From assembly GCA_003265435.1 (NCBI GenBank), contig NOXC01000002.1:310001-374000 (forward strand): a stretch of 64,000 nt of DNA. The letters run 5' to 3'. The position numbers and the translations under genes are program-made. Position 1 is the stretch's first letter. Each line of letters starts with the position of its first letter. The DNA is from Cellvibrionaceae bacterium AOL6 (lineage in GTDB: Bacteria; Pseudomonadota; Gammaproteobacteria; Pseudomonadales; Cellvibrionaceae). Positions 26,848-34,823 of this stretch are shown one piece after another. Below the pieces are notes generated by a model that was not told the origin of the DNA, made no database searches, and was given only the letters and a program-made list of their open reading frames with translations.

Positions 26848-29800
26848 ATGCCAATCATCACCAATCGCTTCAAACTGTCCGCGATCTCAGCGGCCATGCT
26901 GGCGGCCCATGGGTTTGGCGCCCATGCTCAAGAGGACAGCGCGTCCTATCAAGAAGAGGAAGTTGTCGTCACCGGTATACGAGCTGCTCTGCAGCGCTCG
27001 ATCGATGACAAACGCGCTGCGCAAAACATTGTCGACACCGTAAATGCCGAGGACATGGGTAAAACCACCGACCAAAACATCGCCGACTCCCTCGGCCGAG
27101 TCACAGGTGTAACAGTCGTTAGCCGCGACGGCGAAGGCTCCACCGTGACTGTGCGGGGTGCCACCGCAAACCAGAACAACATTACGCTCAACGGACAGGT
27201 GCTGACCTCTACCGAGTTCAGTCAGGCAGTTGACCTAAGCTCTTATTCTGCAGACATTCTGTCTAAGCTCGAAGTAGTGAAAACCCCCAGCGCAGACCAA
27301 GACGAAGGCTCTCTGGGTGCCACCATCAACCTGATCACCGTCAAGCCGCTAGAACAGCGCAATGATATTCGCTCGTTCACTGCGCAAGGGCGCTACAGCG
27401 ACTTCTCAGAAGAGTACAACCATAAATTACAACTGTCCGTTTCAGAGAAGTTTTTTGATGACACCTTCGGTGTGGCGCTGACTTTGTACGATGAGACTAA
27501 CACCTATCGTCGCGACGAATACCGAGTAGAGAATTTCCGTGCGTCCGACACCATGCGCATCGCGCGTGATCAAAATGGCGAAGTGATTTCCGATGTACGC
27601 GGCATCACGCACGACAGCACCACTTATGAAATGTCGCTGAATGAAAACGATCGACGCGGCGGAACCTTAGGTCTTCAGTGGATTCCATCGCACTCCACCG
27701 AAATTATGTTGGATGCCACTTACACGCAGCAGGAAACGGACAACACCAATTACGGCGTCAGAACCCGTCACCAAGGTCACAGCAACTTTGTCGAGGGACA
27801 GGTTTCCATTGACACGCGTGGCGCAGCCCCCTTCACCGACCCTCAAGAAGACTGGTATACCGTCAATACCGATCATTTGACAACGACTAAATTCCTCAAT
27901 CGTTTCGGCTCCGGCGATTTAATCAGCTCTACCAATGGCGACGAAAAAGAAAATGCGAGTGCGACCCTACGCCTCGAACAGGATATTACTGATACCTTCC
28001 GCTTAAGCGCCGCCCTAGGCTACTCCAGATCGAAATCAGAAACGAAAGATAACGCCTATTCGAATATGCAGAACTGGAGAAACATTCCCTCCTTCCTAAT
28101 ATTCGACGCCGGCAGCGCGGCGGAACCTGTGGGCTACGACTGCTCTAGCGGCCGCTGCGAACTCGTCCACGGTGAGGGCATGCTCGATTTTGGCGACCAG
28201 CTGTACGATGAGTACGATGAAAACGGTACGCTAATTCCGGCATATAACGACAACTCAGCGACAACTGCATTCCATCCCGCCGATATCGATGCTCAGCACC
28301 TTGCGTTCATCAGCGAACGTGATCGCACCATCGAAGATACGATGACCAATTTCCAACTCGATTTCGACTACGATCTCGATAAATTCGGGATGACCACAAT
28401 CGAATTCGGCGGAAAAATTAGTCAGCGTGAAAAGTATGTCGATGATCAGCTTTTTGAATTCAGTTCGAACTCACGCTCACAAGCCGTCATTGATTCGGTC
28501 ACCGGTCGCCCCGTCTCTGTTCCTGGCGGTCCCATCACTGACGTCCGCGGAAACAATGTCGCGGTAGACGGCGGCTTACCCTACGATGATTTCATGGCCG
28601 ACCTTGGCTATGGTCGCACTGCCGCAACATCGGGCTGGACACCAGCAGACGCATTAGCCGCGAAGAGCCTGGTCGTATCGGCAGAAGACGCCGTGCGTAT
28701 TCCCGATAATTCAGACACGCGAGAAACACAACTGGATACTTCAGCGGTCTATTTAAAAACCAACTTCGAATTCATGGACGGTCGCCTAAGTGGTGACGTT
28801 GGTGTGCGCTACGTTGAAACCGAAGTGGATTCAAAAGGCTTTGCCGGTGTTGATTTTTGGAATTTTGGCGAAGACTTCGAACGCCACATGGACTACATCA
28901 CGGTCGCCAATTTGCGCAATACAAATTTGCCAGAGTGTCCGGCCCCGGTGTACGCCGATGCGGAAGCCCCTGTCGGTTACGAGTACAAATATCAACGCCT
29001 CGACGGCCTGGGTTGGGACACGACCAGCGGCCCAGACCCCTCTGGCTGGACGCGCATAGAGCGAGATCCTAACCTCTTTGACGAGTATGGCTACATTCAA
29101 TGTCACGACGCCAATTGGGCTGGGCTTGCCGCAACCGGCGATGCCACCACCTATCCGGTTTGGTGGGAACCTATGTGGCGTTTTGCAGATGTATCCACAT
29201 CGAAAGATTACGCCTGGGACGCTAGCAATGAAGAAATCGTTTGGAATGGCGAACCGCCGCCGCCAAACGATGCCAGCGGGCACAGTGCTCCGGAAACCGA
29301 TTTGGACAAGAAGAGCTTTGCGGTTTCAGCGACACACAGCTACTCCAATGTGCTGCCCAGCCTGAATTTGAATTTCGCGTTCACAGACGACTTGATTGGT
29401 CGATTCGCGATTTCAAAAACAATGACCCGCCCTGAAATTGACCTGCTGCGCGCTGGCTCAAAAGTGACAGAGGGTCAGTATTGGGGCGGCGTATACCCAC
29501 CCACTGGGAACACGGTTGAAAAATACAATCCGCAATTGCAGCCCCTCGAGTCAAAAAATATTGATGTCTCATTGGAGTGGTACTTCAATGATACTTCGAT
29601 GGTAAGCATGGCCCTGTTCTCGAAAGACATGGATAACTTTACCGATACCGATGTGGCCCAAGCGTACCTGACCGACGTTCGCAATATCGATGGCCAAATC
29701 GCACTTGAAGACCTGCTGATGTTCGCCGACGACAGTGGCGAAGCCAATAACCACGGTTTGAACGGTTGTATGCCACAGCGAACTTTGGGCACCGTGCCGT

Positions 29801-30504
29801 GGAATGTCAGTGACCCAAATGCGCTGAGTCTGAGCGACGACTATCGCGATTTGTGTGGCAGCTACCAAGTGCAGTCAGTGATTAATGGCAAAAGCGCAGA
29901 AATTCGCGGTATGGAGCTGGGCTACAACCAGACCTATGACTTCCTGCCAGGATATTTCCTGAGCGGTCTGGGAGTCTCTGCGAACTATACCTACCAGGAC
30001 AGTGAATACGAAGCAGACTACTCCACCATTGACACAACACTGAAGCTGCCGTCACTGCCTGTAGCAGAAACACCCGAGCATACTTACAACTTCACGGGAT
30101 TCTGGGAACAGGATGGCCACCAGGTTCGTCTGAGCTATCGCGGCTCCTCGGATTCGCTCGTGGGTGTCGACTACGCTTCGGGTGATCTCTTGCGCGGCCG
30201 TAACTGGAATGGCGGCTCCATTTGGAACGAAGGCCGAGATACGCTGGACCTGTCTGCGACCTACGCGATTAATGACAACGTCAGCTTGACCTTCCAAGCA
30301 ATAAACCTGACGAACGAATCGTATCGCCAGTACTTCACCAGCCGCACCCTGGAAGTCGAACGTGTTCAGGATGCCGACGGCAACGTCAGCTTCACCGCTT
30401 TCGAAGAAGGCAACCCGCTTGAGGGAGAGGCCACGAAGTCGCGTACCTATCGAGAATATACCGTGGGTACCACTTACCGCCTCGGTCTTCGCGTTAACTT
30501 CTAA
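26848..30504 (+). CDS. TonB-dependent outer-membrane receptor, agar locus
   Basis: A 1218-residue receptor, long for the Caulobacter-type family. From the ATG at 26848 (GGAGAG seven bases before) it has a signal peptide ending GAHAQE, VVVTGIRAALQRS, a plug (NAEDMGKTTDQNIADSLGR, VTVRGAT) and a barrel ending YRLGLRVNF. A GTG at 26812 is in frame but lacks a ribosome-binding site. Very large extracellular insertions occur around 590-680 and 700-800, the second with several cysteines and many Trp, Pro and Asp residues. It is followed 54 bp later by a surface-type lipoprotein, and an operator palindrome precedes it. The likely cargo is neoagaro- or porphyran-oligosaccharides. Confidence 0.93.
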   Translation: MPIITNRFKLSAISAAMLAAHGFGAHAQEDSASYQEEEVVVTGIRAALQRSIDDKRAAQNIVDTVNAEDMGKTTDQNIADSLGRVTGVTVVSRDGEGSTVTVRGATANQNNITLNGQVLTSTEFSQAVDLSSYSADILSKLEVVKTPSADQDEGSLGATINLITVKPLEQRNDIRSFTAQGRYSDFSEEYNHKLQLSVSEKFFDDTFGVALTLYDETNTYRRDEYRVENFRASDTMRIARDQNGEVISDVRGITHDSTTYEMSLNENDRRGGTLGLQWIPSHSTEIMLDATYTQQETDNTNYGVRTRHQGHSNFVEGQVSIDTRGAAPFTDPQEDWYTVNTDHLTTTKFLNRFGSGDLISSTNGDEKENASATLRLEQDITDTFRLSAALGYSRSKSETKDNAYSNMQNWRNIPSFLIFDAGSAAEPVGYDCSSGRCELVHGEGMLDFGDQLYDEYDENGTLIPAYNDNSATTAFHPADIDAQHLAFISERDRTIEDTMTNFQLDFDYDLDKFGMTTIEFGGKISQREKYVDDQLFEFSSNSRSQAVIDSVTGRPVSVPGGPITDVRGNNVAVDGGLPYDDFMADLGYGRTAATSGWTPADALAAKSLVVSAEDAVRIPDNSDTRETQLDTSAVYLKTNFEFMDGRLSGDVGVRYVETEVDSKGFAGVDFWNFGEDFERHMDYITVANLRNTNLPECPAPVYADAEAPVGYEYKYQRLDGLGWDTTSGPDPSGWTRIERDPNLFDEYGYIQCHDANWAGLAATGDATTYPVWWEPMWRFADVSTSKDYAWDASNEEIVWNGEPPPPNDASGHSAPETDLDKKSFAVSATHSYSNVLPSLNLNFAFTDDLIGRFAISKTMTRPEIDLLRAGSKVTEGQYWGGVYPPTGNTVEKYNPQLQPLESKNIDVSLEWYFNDTSMVSMALFSKDMDNFTDTDVAQAYLTDVRNIDGQIALEDLLMFADDSGEANNHGLNGCMPQRTLGTVPWNVSDPNALSLSDDYRDLCGSYQVQSVINGKSAEIRGMELGYNQTYDFLPGYFLSGLGVSANYTYQDSEYEADYSTIDTTLKLPSLPVAETPEHTYNFTGFWEQDGHQVRLSYRGSSDSLVGVDYASGDLLRGRNWNGGSIWNEGRDTLDLSATYAINDNVSLTFQAINLTNESYRQYFTSRTLEVERVQDADGNVSFTAFEEGNPLEGEATKSRTYREYTVGTTYRLGLRVNF

Positions 30505-30513
30505 TAATAACCC

Positions 30514-30537
30514 GCGGGACGCAGATACGCGCCCCGC
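30514..30537 (+). terminator. Attenuator-like hairpin between TonB receptor and lipoprotein genes
   Basis: GCGGGACGC-AGATAC-GCGCCCCGC forms a nine-pair stem with one mismatch, 10 bp after the receptor stop, and has no T-run. It could lower read-through or stabilise the receptor mRNA end while the lipoprotein is still co-transcribed. Confidence 0.45.
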
Positions 30538-30558
30538 TTAGAATAAAAGGTGTAACAC

Positions 30559-32520
30559 ATGAAAAGCATTCCCTACTCAAAAAGCTTATTAAGCGCGGGC
30601 CTGATCTGCGCACTCACCGCGTGCGGCGGTGACGACAACAACAATGCCAATAACAACGCGCCGGTACTCAGCGGCGACCTCACAGTGACCGTAACTGAAG
30701 ACGGTGAGCCGGTGCTGATCGACCTGCTTGACGGTGCCGTCGATACCGACCCCGGCGACATTCTGCGTGTGCGCAATTTAAATACCGACGAAGAGGACAA
30801 AAGCGGGCTAGCAGAAAACCACTATGAAATCGGTTTGCTGCCCTCCGCCTATAAAGCGGACATCGACTCCGGTGAAACCAAAACCATCGTGTACACATTT
30901 GATGTCAGCGATGGTCACATTGATGTCGCTCGCACACTGACAATCAATATTGAAGGCTATGATGTCGAGCCCGAATTTAATGACCTGACCGTGAGTCGCT
31001 CAGAAGACGCGGGCGACTCCGTTCAAATTGACTTGCTGCAGGGCGCAACTGACGGCGACGGGGAAACCTTGACAGTCGCGTCAGCACAAGCTGTAGAAAA
31101 CCCCTATTCGGCCGGTTCGATCTCAGGCAACACCCTGACGATCGATATATCGGCGTTTGCCGAAGAGATCAAGGGCGGTGATACCGTCACCTTCGTCTAT
31201 CAATATGATGTGGAAGACCACAATCACAGCCTGCCGAGAACCGCAACGGTCAATATTACCGGCGTTTCCACCGAACCCGAGCCACCCACAGTGTACGAGC
31301 CGCAAACTGCCGTATTTTCAACCACCGATGCGCGATTTGAACTCGACCTCACCGCTGCTCCCGCAATCATCGACTGGAACGGCGGCACACTGAGCGTGGA
31401 CTACGACTCGCTAGCGCCGGTAGACGGAGCGCCCGCTATGGCGTTTGAGGGTTCACAAGACGGCATGCTACTCGTTGACCCACTTGCGTTCTATCCGGTC
31501 AGCTCCGCTACGCCTACGACCTATAGCTACACCTACATGGTCGTCGACCCCACTGGGCTCGAAGCAGAGGCCACGCTGGAATTGACGGTAACCCGCGCCT
31601 CACAAACGAATCGCCTCAGCAATGGTGGCTTTGAAAATGGCTTGACGGGCTGGTCAGAAACCAACGGTGGCGTCGTGAGCGCCGCAGGCAGCTCAGCGCT
31701 TGGCCTAGATTTCAGCGGCAGTGCCCTGCTCTCGTTTAGCGACCTTGAAACACTGACTGTCAACCTGCCTCAGCTCGATACCGCGTCCGACTATTTCATT
31801 GAAGCACGCGTTCGCCACATGGGCCCATGGGACGGCGGCAATATGGGAACCGTACTGGGAGAAGTCGATGGCATGCCGGGTGAACAGGTCACTGCGGTGA
31901 ACATGTATGAACACGGTGCAGGCAATCGCACACAAACCGTCGCCTTCACTGCGACCGACGCTATGAGCTACGCGATCACGGCAAATCAAGTGTCCGAACT
32001 GGATGACATTCGCCTCTACCGCTACGCCTTCGACCAGGGAATTAACCTGCTGAGTGAAGACGACTCTACCTTTGAAAACGGTGCGGGTAACTGGATGCTG
32101 GGCGCAGGAGCAACTGTCAGTGATACCAATGCGATTGACGGCAGCATGAGCCTCCATTCCGGTACCAACAATGATGTGCGCAATATATTGCCACTGGGCG
32201 TCGGCGCCATTGAAAATGGCAAGCGCTACCTGTTCACCATGGATGTAGAAATTGATAATTACGCTGCAGCAAACCATGCGGTCCGTGTGTCGGTGGTCGA
32301 TGCGGCCAGCAACGATACCACCGCGCTGGGCGGACCGTTCACGGGCGTGTACTTCCTGGCCAGCGGAAAACTTCGATTCGCCGTCATGATGGATATAGAC
32401 CGAGGTGACAGCACCGCTGACTGGTCCACTATCGATCAGCAGCTTCACGTCGGCACCAATGTGTGGAGCCAAGGCTTTAATTATCGAATCGATAACATTC
32501 GTTTGATTGAAGTGGAATAA
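30559..32520 (+). CDS. Outer-membrane lipoprotein with cadherin-like repeats and C-terminal carbohydrate-binding-type modules
   Basis: A 653-residue lipoprotein (ICALTAC, Cys22) with AAAAGGTG before its ATG. Residues about 35-235 hold two or three Ig/cadherin-like repeats (DLTVTVTEDGEPVLIDLL and DLTVSRSEDAGDSVQIDLL patterns), followed by another beta domain to about 345. Two galactose-binding-like jelly rolls then follow, beginning RLSNGGFENGLTGWSE (about 352) and SEDDSTFENGAGNWML (about 498). It is encoded directly after the TonB receptor, so it is likely a surface glycan-binding partner that fills the role SusD has in Bacteroidetes. No catalytic motif was recognised. Confidence 0.82.
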   Translation: MKSIPYSKSLLSAGLICALTACGGDDNNNANNNAPVLSGDLTVTVTEDGEPVLIDLLDGAVDTDPGDILRVRNLNTDEEDKSGLAENHYEIGLLPSAYKADIDSGETKTIVYTFDVSDGHIDVARTLTINIEGYDVEPEFNDLTVSRSEDAGDSVQIDLLQGATDGDGETLTVASAQAVENPYSAGSISGNTLTIDISAFAEEIKGGDTVTFVYQYDVEDHNHSLPRTATVNITGVSTEPEPPTVYEPQTAVFSTTDARFELDLTAAPAIIDWNGGTLSVDYDSLAPVDGAPAMAFEGSQDGMLLVDPLAFYPVSSATPTTYSYTYMVVDPTGLEAEATLELTVTRASQTNRLSNGGFENGLTGWSETNGGVVSAAGSSALGLDFSGSALLSFSDLETLTVNLPQLDTASDYFIEARVRHMGPWDGGNMGTVLGEVDGMPGEQVTAVNMYEHGAGNRTQTVAFTATDAMSYAITANQVSELDDIRLYRYAFDQGINLLSEDDSTFENGAGNWMLGAGATVSDTNAIDGSMSLHSGTNNDVRNILPLGVGAIENGKRYLFTMDVEIDNYAAANHAVRVSVVDAASNDTTALGGPFTGVYFLASGKLRFAVMMDIDRGDSTADWSTIDQQLHVGTNVWSQGFNYRIDNIRLIEVE

Positions 32521-32526
32521 GTTAAC

Positions 32527-32546
32527 GGGGCGGTGTTTACCGCCCC
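32527..32546 (+). terminator. Hairpin after the lipoprotein gene
   Basis: GGGGCGGT-GTTT-ACCGCCCC, an eight-pair stem 6 bp after the stop, followed by a weaker GGGAG/CTCCC stem at 32553-32567 and a T-run at about 32578-32583. It marks the end of the receptor/lipoprotein unit. Confidence 0.65.
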
Positions 32547-32651
32547 TCGATTGGGAGAATCGCTCCCACCCTCTCCTTTTTTCTCTGGCTAGGTGTTTCC
32601 GATATCATTCCTGGTCAGAGTTTTTTCTCAACAACTTTGGCGATGCTGTAT

Positions 32652-33635
32652 ATGCAAAAGTTAGTCGTTTTCGGGGAAACCATGGTGGAATTTTCCCAAA
32701 CTTCCCCAGGCACCTTTATCAAGTCCTTTTCTGGCGACGTCCACAGCGTGGCGGTGTATTTTCAGCGGGCAGCCGCGAAGAAAGGGCAAGCCTATCTGCT
32801 CACAGGCATCGGAAACGATGCCAACAGCGAGCAATTACATAGCGTCATTCGACATCAGAAAATCAAAGACGATTTCCTGCTTCATCACCCCGAGAAAAAA
32901 ATCGGCCTCTACGTCATCAATACGGATTATGATGGCGAACGCAGCTTTGACTATTGGCGAGATAATTCCGCGGCCAGAGATACGCTATCACTGCTTTCAG
33001 AAGACAGGCAAGCAAGACTGATATCCCAGCGGCCTGAATACTTTTTCTTCTCAGGCATCTCGATTGCGATCACCCGAGACAACGATAGAGATACTCTGTG
33101 GCGTTTATTACTGAAATTAAAAGACAATGGCACAAAGGTTGTGTTCGACCCCAACTATCGTCAGGCACTCTGGCCCGATATCGTGGAACTAAAGGCCTGT
33201 TATGAACGCGCCTTCGCACTGTGCGATATCGCACTCCCCAGCCTGGAGGACATACAAGACATTTATGCTGTCGACGATGAAGTGCAAGCACACGATCTCA
33301 TTCACTCCTACAGCGGGCCCAAAGAGGTGGTGCTAACGAACGGCAGCAAAGGGGTCACCTACTCTAATGGCGCGCAGTTTCTCCGTTACACCCCCACTCC
33401 CATAGCTCCGGACAAAATTCAGGATACCACCGCCGCAGGCGATTCCTTTAACGGAAGTTATCTGGCCGCACGCGTGCGAGGCATGGGACCTATGGAGAGT
33501 GTGACCTTCGCCTGCTCGGTGGCAGCGCTGGTCATCCAGCACAAAGGCGCGTTGATTCCAGAGAGCATCTACACTATGAACATTCAGCAACCCCATCTAC
33601 TTTCCACATCGCCACAAGATCAACAGGAACGATAA
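32652..33635 (+). CDS. PfkB-family sugar kinase, probable 2-keto-3-deoxygluconate kinase
   Basis: About 327 residues, cytoplasmic. The N-terminal LVVFGETMVEF and SFSGDVHSVAVYFQRA segments match the substrate side of KDG kinases. The C-terminal PfkB signature DTTAAGDSFNGSY contains the catalytic aspartate, and ELKACYERAFALCDIALPSLED lies before it. It would phosphorylate 2-keto-3-deoxy-D-gluconate to KDPG, joining the anhydrogalactose route to the Entner-Doudoroff pathway. A KDPG aldolase was not found in the window. The start is uncertain: ATG codons at 32643 and 32652 are both in frame and neither has a strong ribosome-binding site. The GH117 gene follows after three bases. Confidence 0.88.
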   Translation: MQKLVVFGETMVEFSQTSPGTFIKSFSGDVHSVAVYFQRAAAKKGQAYLLTGIGNDANSEQLHSVIRHQKIKDDFLLHHPEKKIGLYVINTDYDGERSFDYWRDNSAARDTLSLLSEDRQARLISQRPEYFFFSGISIAITRDNDRDTLWRLLLKLKDNGTKVVFDPNYRQALWPDIVELKACYERAFALCDIALPSLEDIQDIYAVDDEVQAHDLIHSYSGPKEVVLTNGSKGVTYSNGAQFLRYTPTPIAPDKIQDTTAAGDSFNGSYLAARVRGMGPMESVTFACSVAALVIQHKGALIPESIYTMNIQQPHLLSTSPQDQQER

Positions 33636-33638
33636 GTT

Positions 33639-34736
33639 ATGAGCACACCGTCGAGTAAACCCCTGTCATTAGCCAGCAAGCGCGCGCTGGAACGCGGTTA
33701 TGACTCGAAAGGCCCTGAATGGGTCGTCGAATTCGATATCGAACCCCTCGGTGGGGACTTTGCCTATCAGGAAGGCATCATTCGGCGAGACCCTAGCGCT
33801 GTCATCGAAGTCGAAGGCACCTATCATTGCTGGTACACCCGAGGTGAAGGAGAAACCGTCGGCTTTGGCAGCGACAATCCCGACGACAAGGTTTTCCCCT
33901 GGGATAAAACTGAAGTCTGGCATGCCAGTTCATCCGACGGCTACACGTGGCGTGAGCACGGACCCGCCATCCAACCCGGCCCCACCGGCAGCTACGACGA
34001 CCGAGCGGTATTTACCCCAGAAATACTGGCCTACGAAGATAAATTTTACCTCGTATATCAGACGGTGAAAGCACCCTATTTAAATCGCACTAAAGAGCAT
34101 ATTGCCATCGCTTGGGCAGAGTGCCCGGATGGCCCCTGGCATAAAAGCGACGCTCCTATATTGAGCCCGTCCGAAGGCGGTGAATGGGACGGCGATGAAG
34201 ACAACCGATTCATGGTCAAACAGCGGGGGGAATTTGACAGCCACAAGGTACACGACCCTTGTCTGCTGCCCTACCAAGGGAAGTTTTACCTGTACTACAA
34301 GGGAGAAATCATGGGAGAAAGCATGAATTTCGGCGGACGTGAAATAAAACACGGCGTTGCGATTGCGGATTCCATTTTAGGCCCCTACCAAAAATCCCCA
34401 TACAATCCCATTTCTAACAGCGGGCATGAAGTGGTGGTATGGGAATACAAGGGCGGCATTGCCTCACTTCTGACCACCGACGGCCCAGAGAAAAACACCT
34501 GTCAGTGGGCGGGGGATGGCATTAACTTTGAAATAATGTCGCACATTAAGAGCGGGCCGGAAGCCATTGGTCTATTCCGTGAGCCCGGATATGAAAAACA
34601 CGAAGACCCACTGCATGGTATCCGTTGGGGACTGTGTCATAAATACGACGCCAGTTGGAACTGGAATTACATTTGTCGATTCCGATCACGACGTCAGGTC
34701 CTTGACCCTGGCACCTTCCAGAACCAAGGTAGCTAA
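33639..34736 (+). CDS. GH117 alpha-1,3-(3,6-anhydro)-L-galactosidase (neoagarobiose hydrolase)
   Basis: A 365-residue five-bladed beta-propeller enzyme without a signal peptide, the normal size and location for GH117. Diagnostic stretches include [46 protein letters not shown], and [10 protein letters not shown], with acidic and histidine residues that line the family's active site. It splits neoagarobiose into galactose and 3,6-anhydro-L-galactose inside the cell. It follows the kinase by three bases, and AGGAACGATAAGTT precedes the ATG. A terminator follows. This gene is the strongest single indicator that the locus handles agar-type glycans. Confidence 0.92.
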   Translation: MSTPSSKPLSLASKRALERGYDSKGPEWVVEFDIEPLGGDFAYQEGIIRRDPSAVIEVEGTYHCWYTRGEGETVGFGSDNPDDKVFPWDKTEVWHASSSDGYTWREHGPAIQPGPTGSYDDRAVFTPEILAYEDKFYLVYQTVKAPYLNRTKEHIAIAWAECPDGPWHKSDAPILSPSEGGEWDGDEDNRFMVKQRGEFDSHKVHDPCLLPYQGKFYLYYKGEIMGESMNFGGREIKHGVAIADSILGPYQKSPYNPISNSGHEVVVWEYKGGIASLLTTDGPEKNTCQWAGDGINFEIMSHIKSGPEAIGLFREPGYEKHEDPLHGIRWGLCHKYDASWNWNYICRFRSRRQVLDPGTFQNQGS

Positions 34737-34776
34737 TTCAATCAATCGCGCTACGCACCGGCTCCGTGATTTAAAC

Positions 34777-34806
34777 GCGCATGGAAATCCATGCGCTTTA
34801 TTTATT
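34777..34806 (+). terminator. Rho-independent terminator after GH117
   Basis: GCGCATGGA-AA-TCCATGCGC followed by TTTATTTATT. It ends the kinase/GH117 unit just before the convergent PhoD gene. Confidence 0.75.
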
Positions 34807-34823
34807 AGTGCTTCTTTCAGATC

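Noticed and set aside
31705-32472. 255-codon minus-strand frame opposite the surface lipoprotein
   Set aside because: Antisense shadow without recognisable domain; the plus-strand protein has a clear lipobox and modules.
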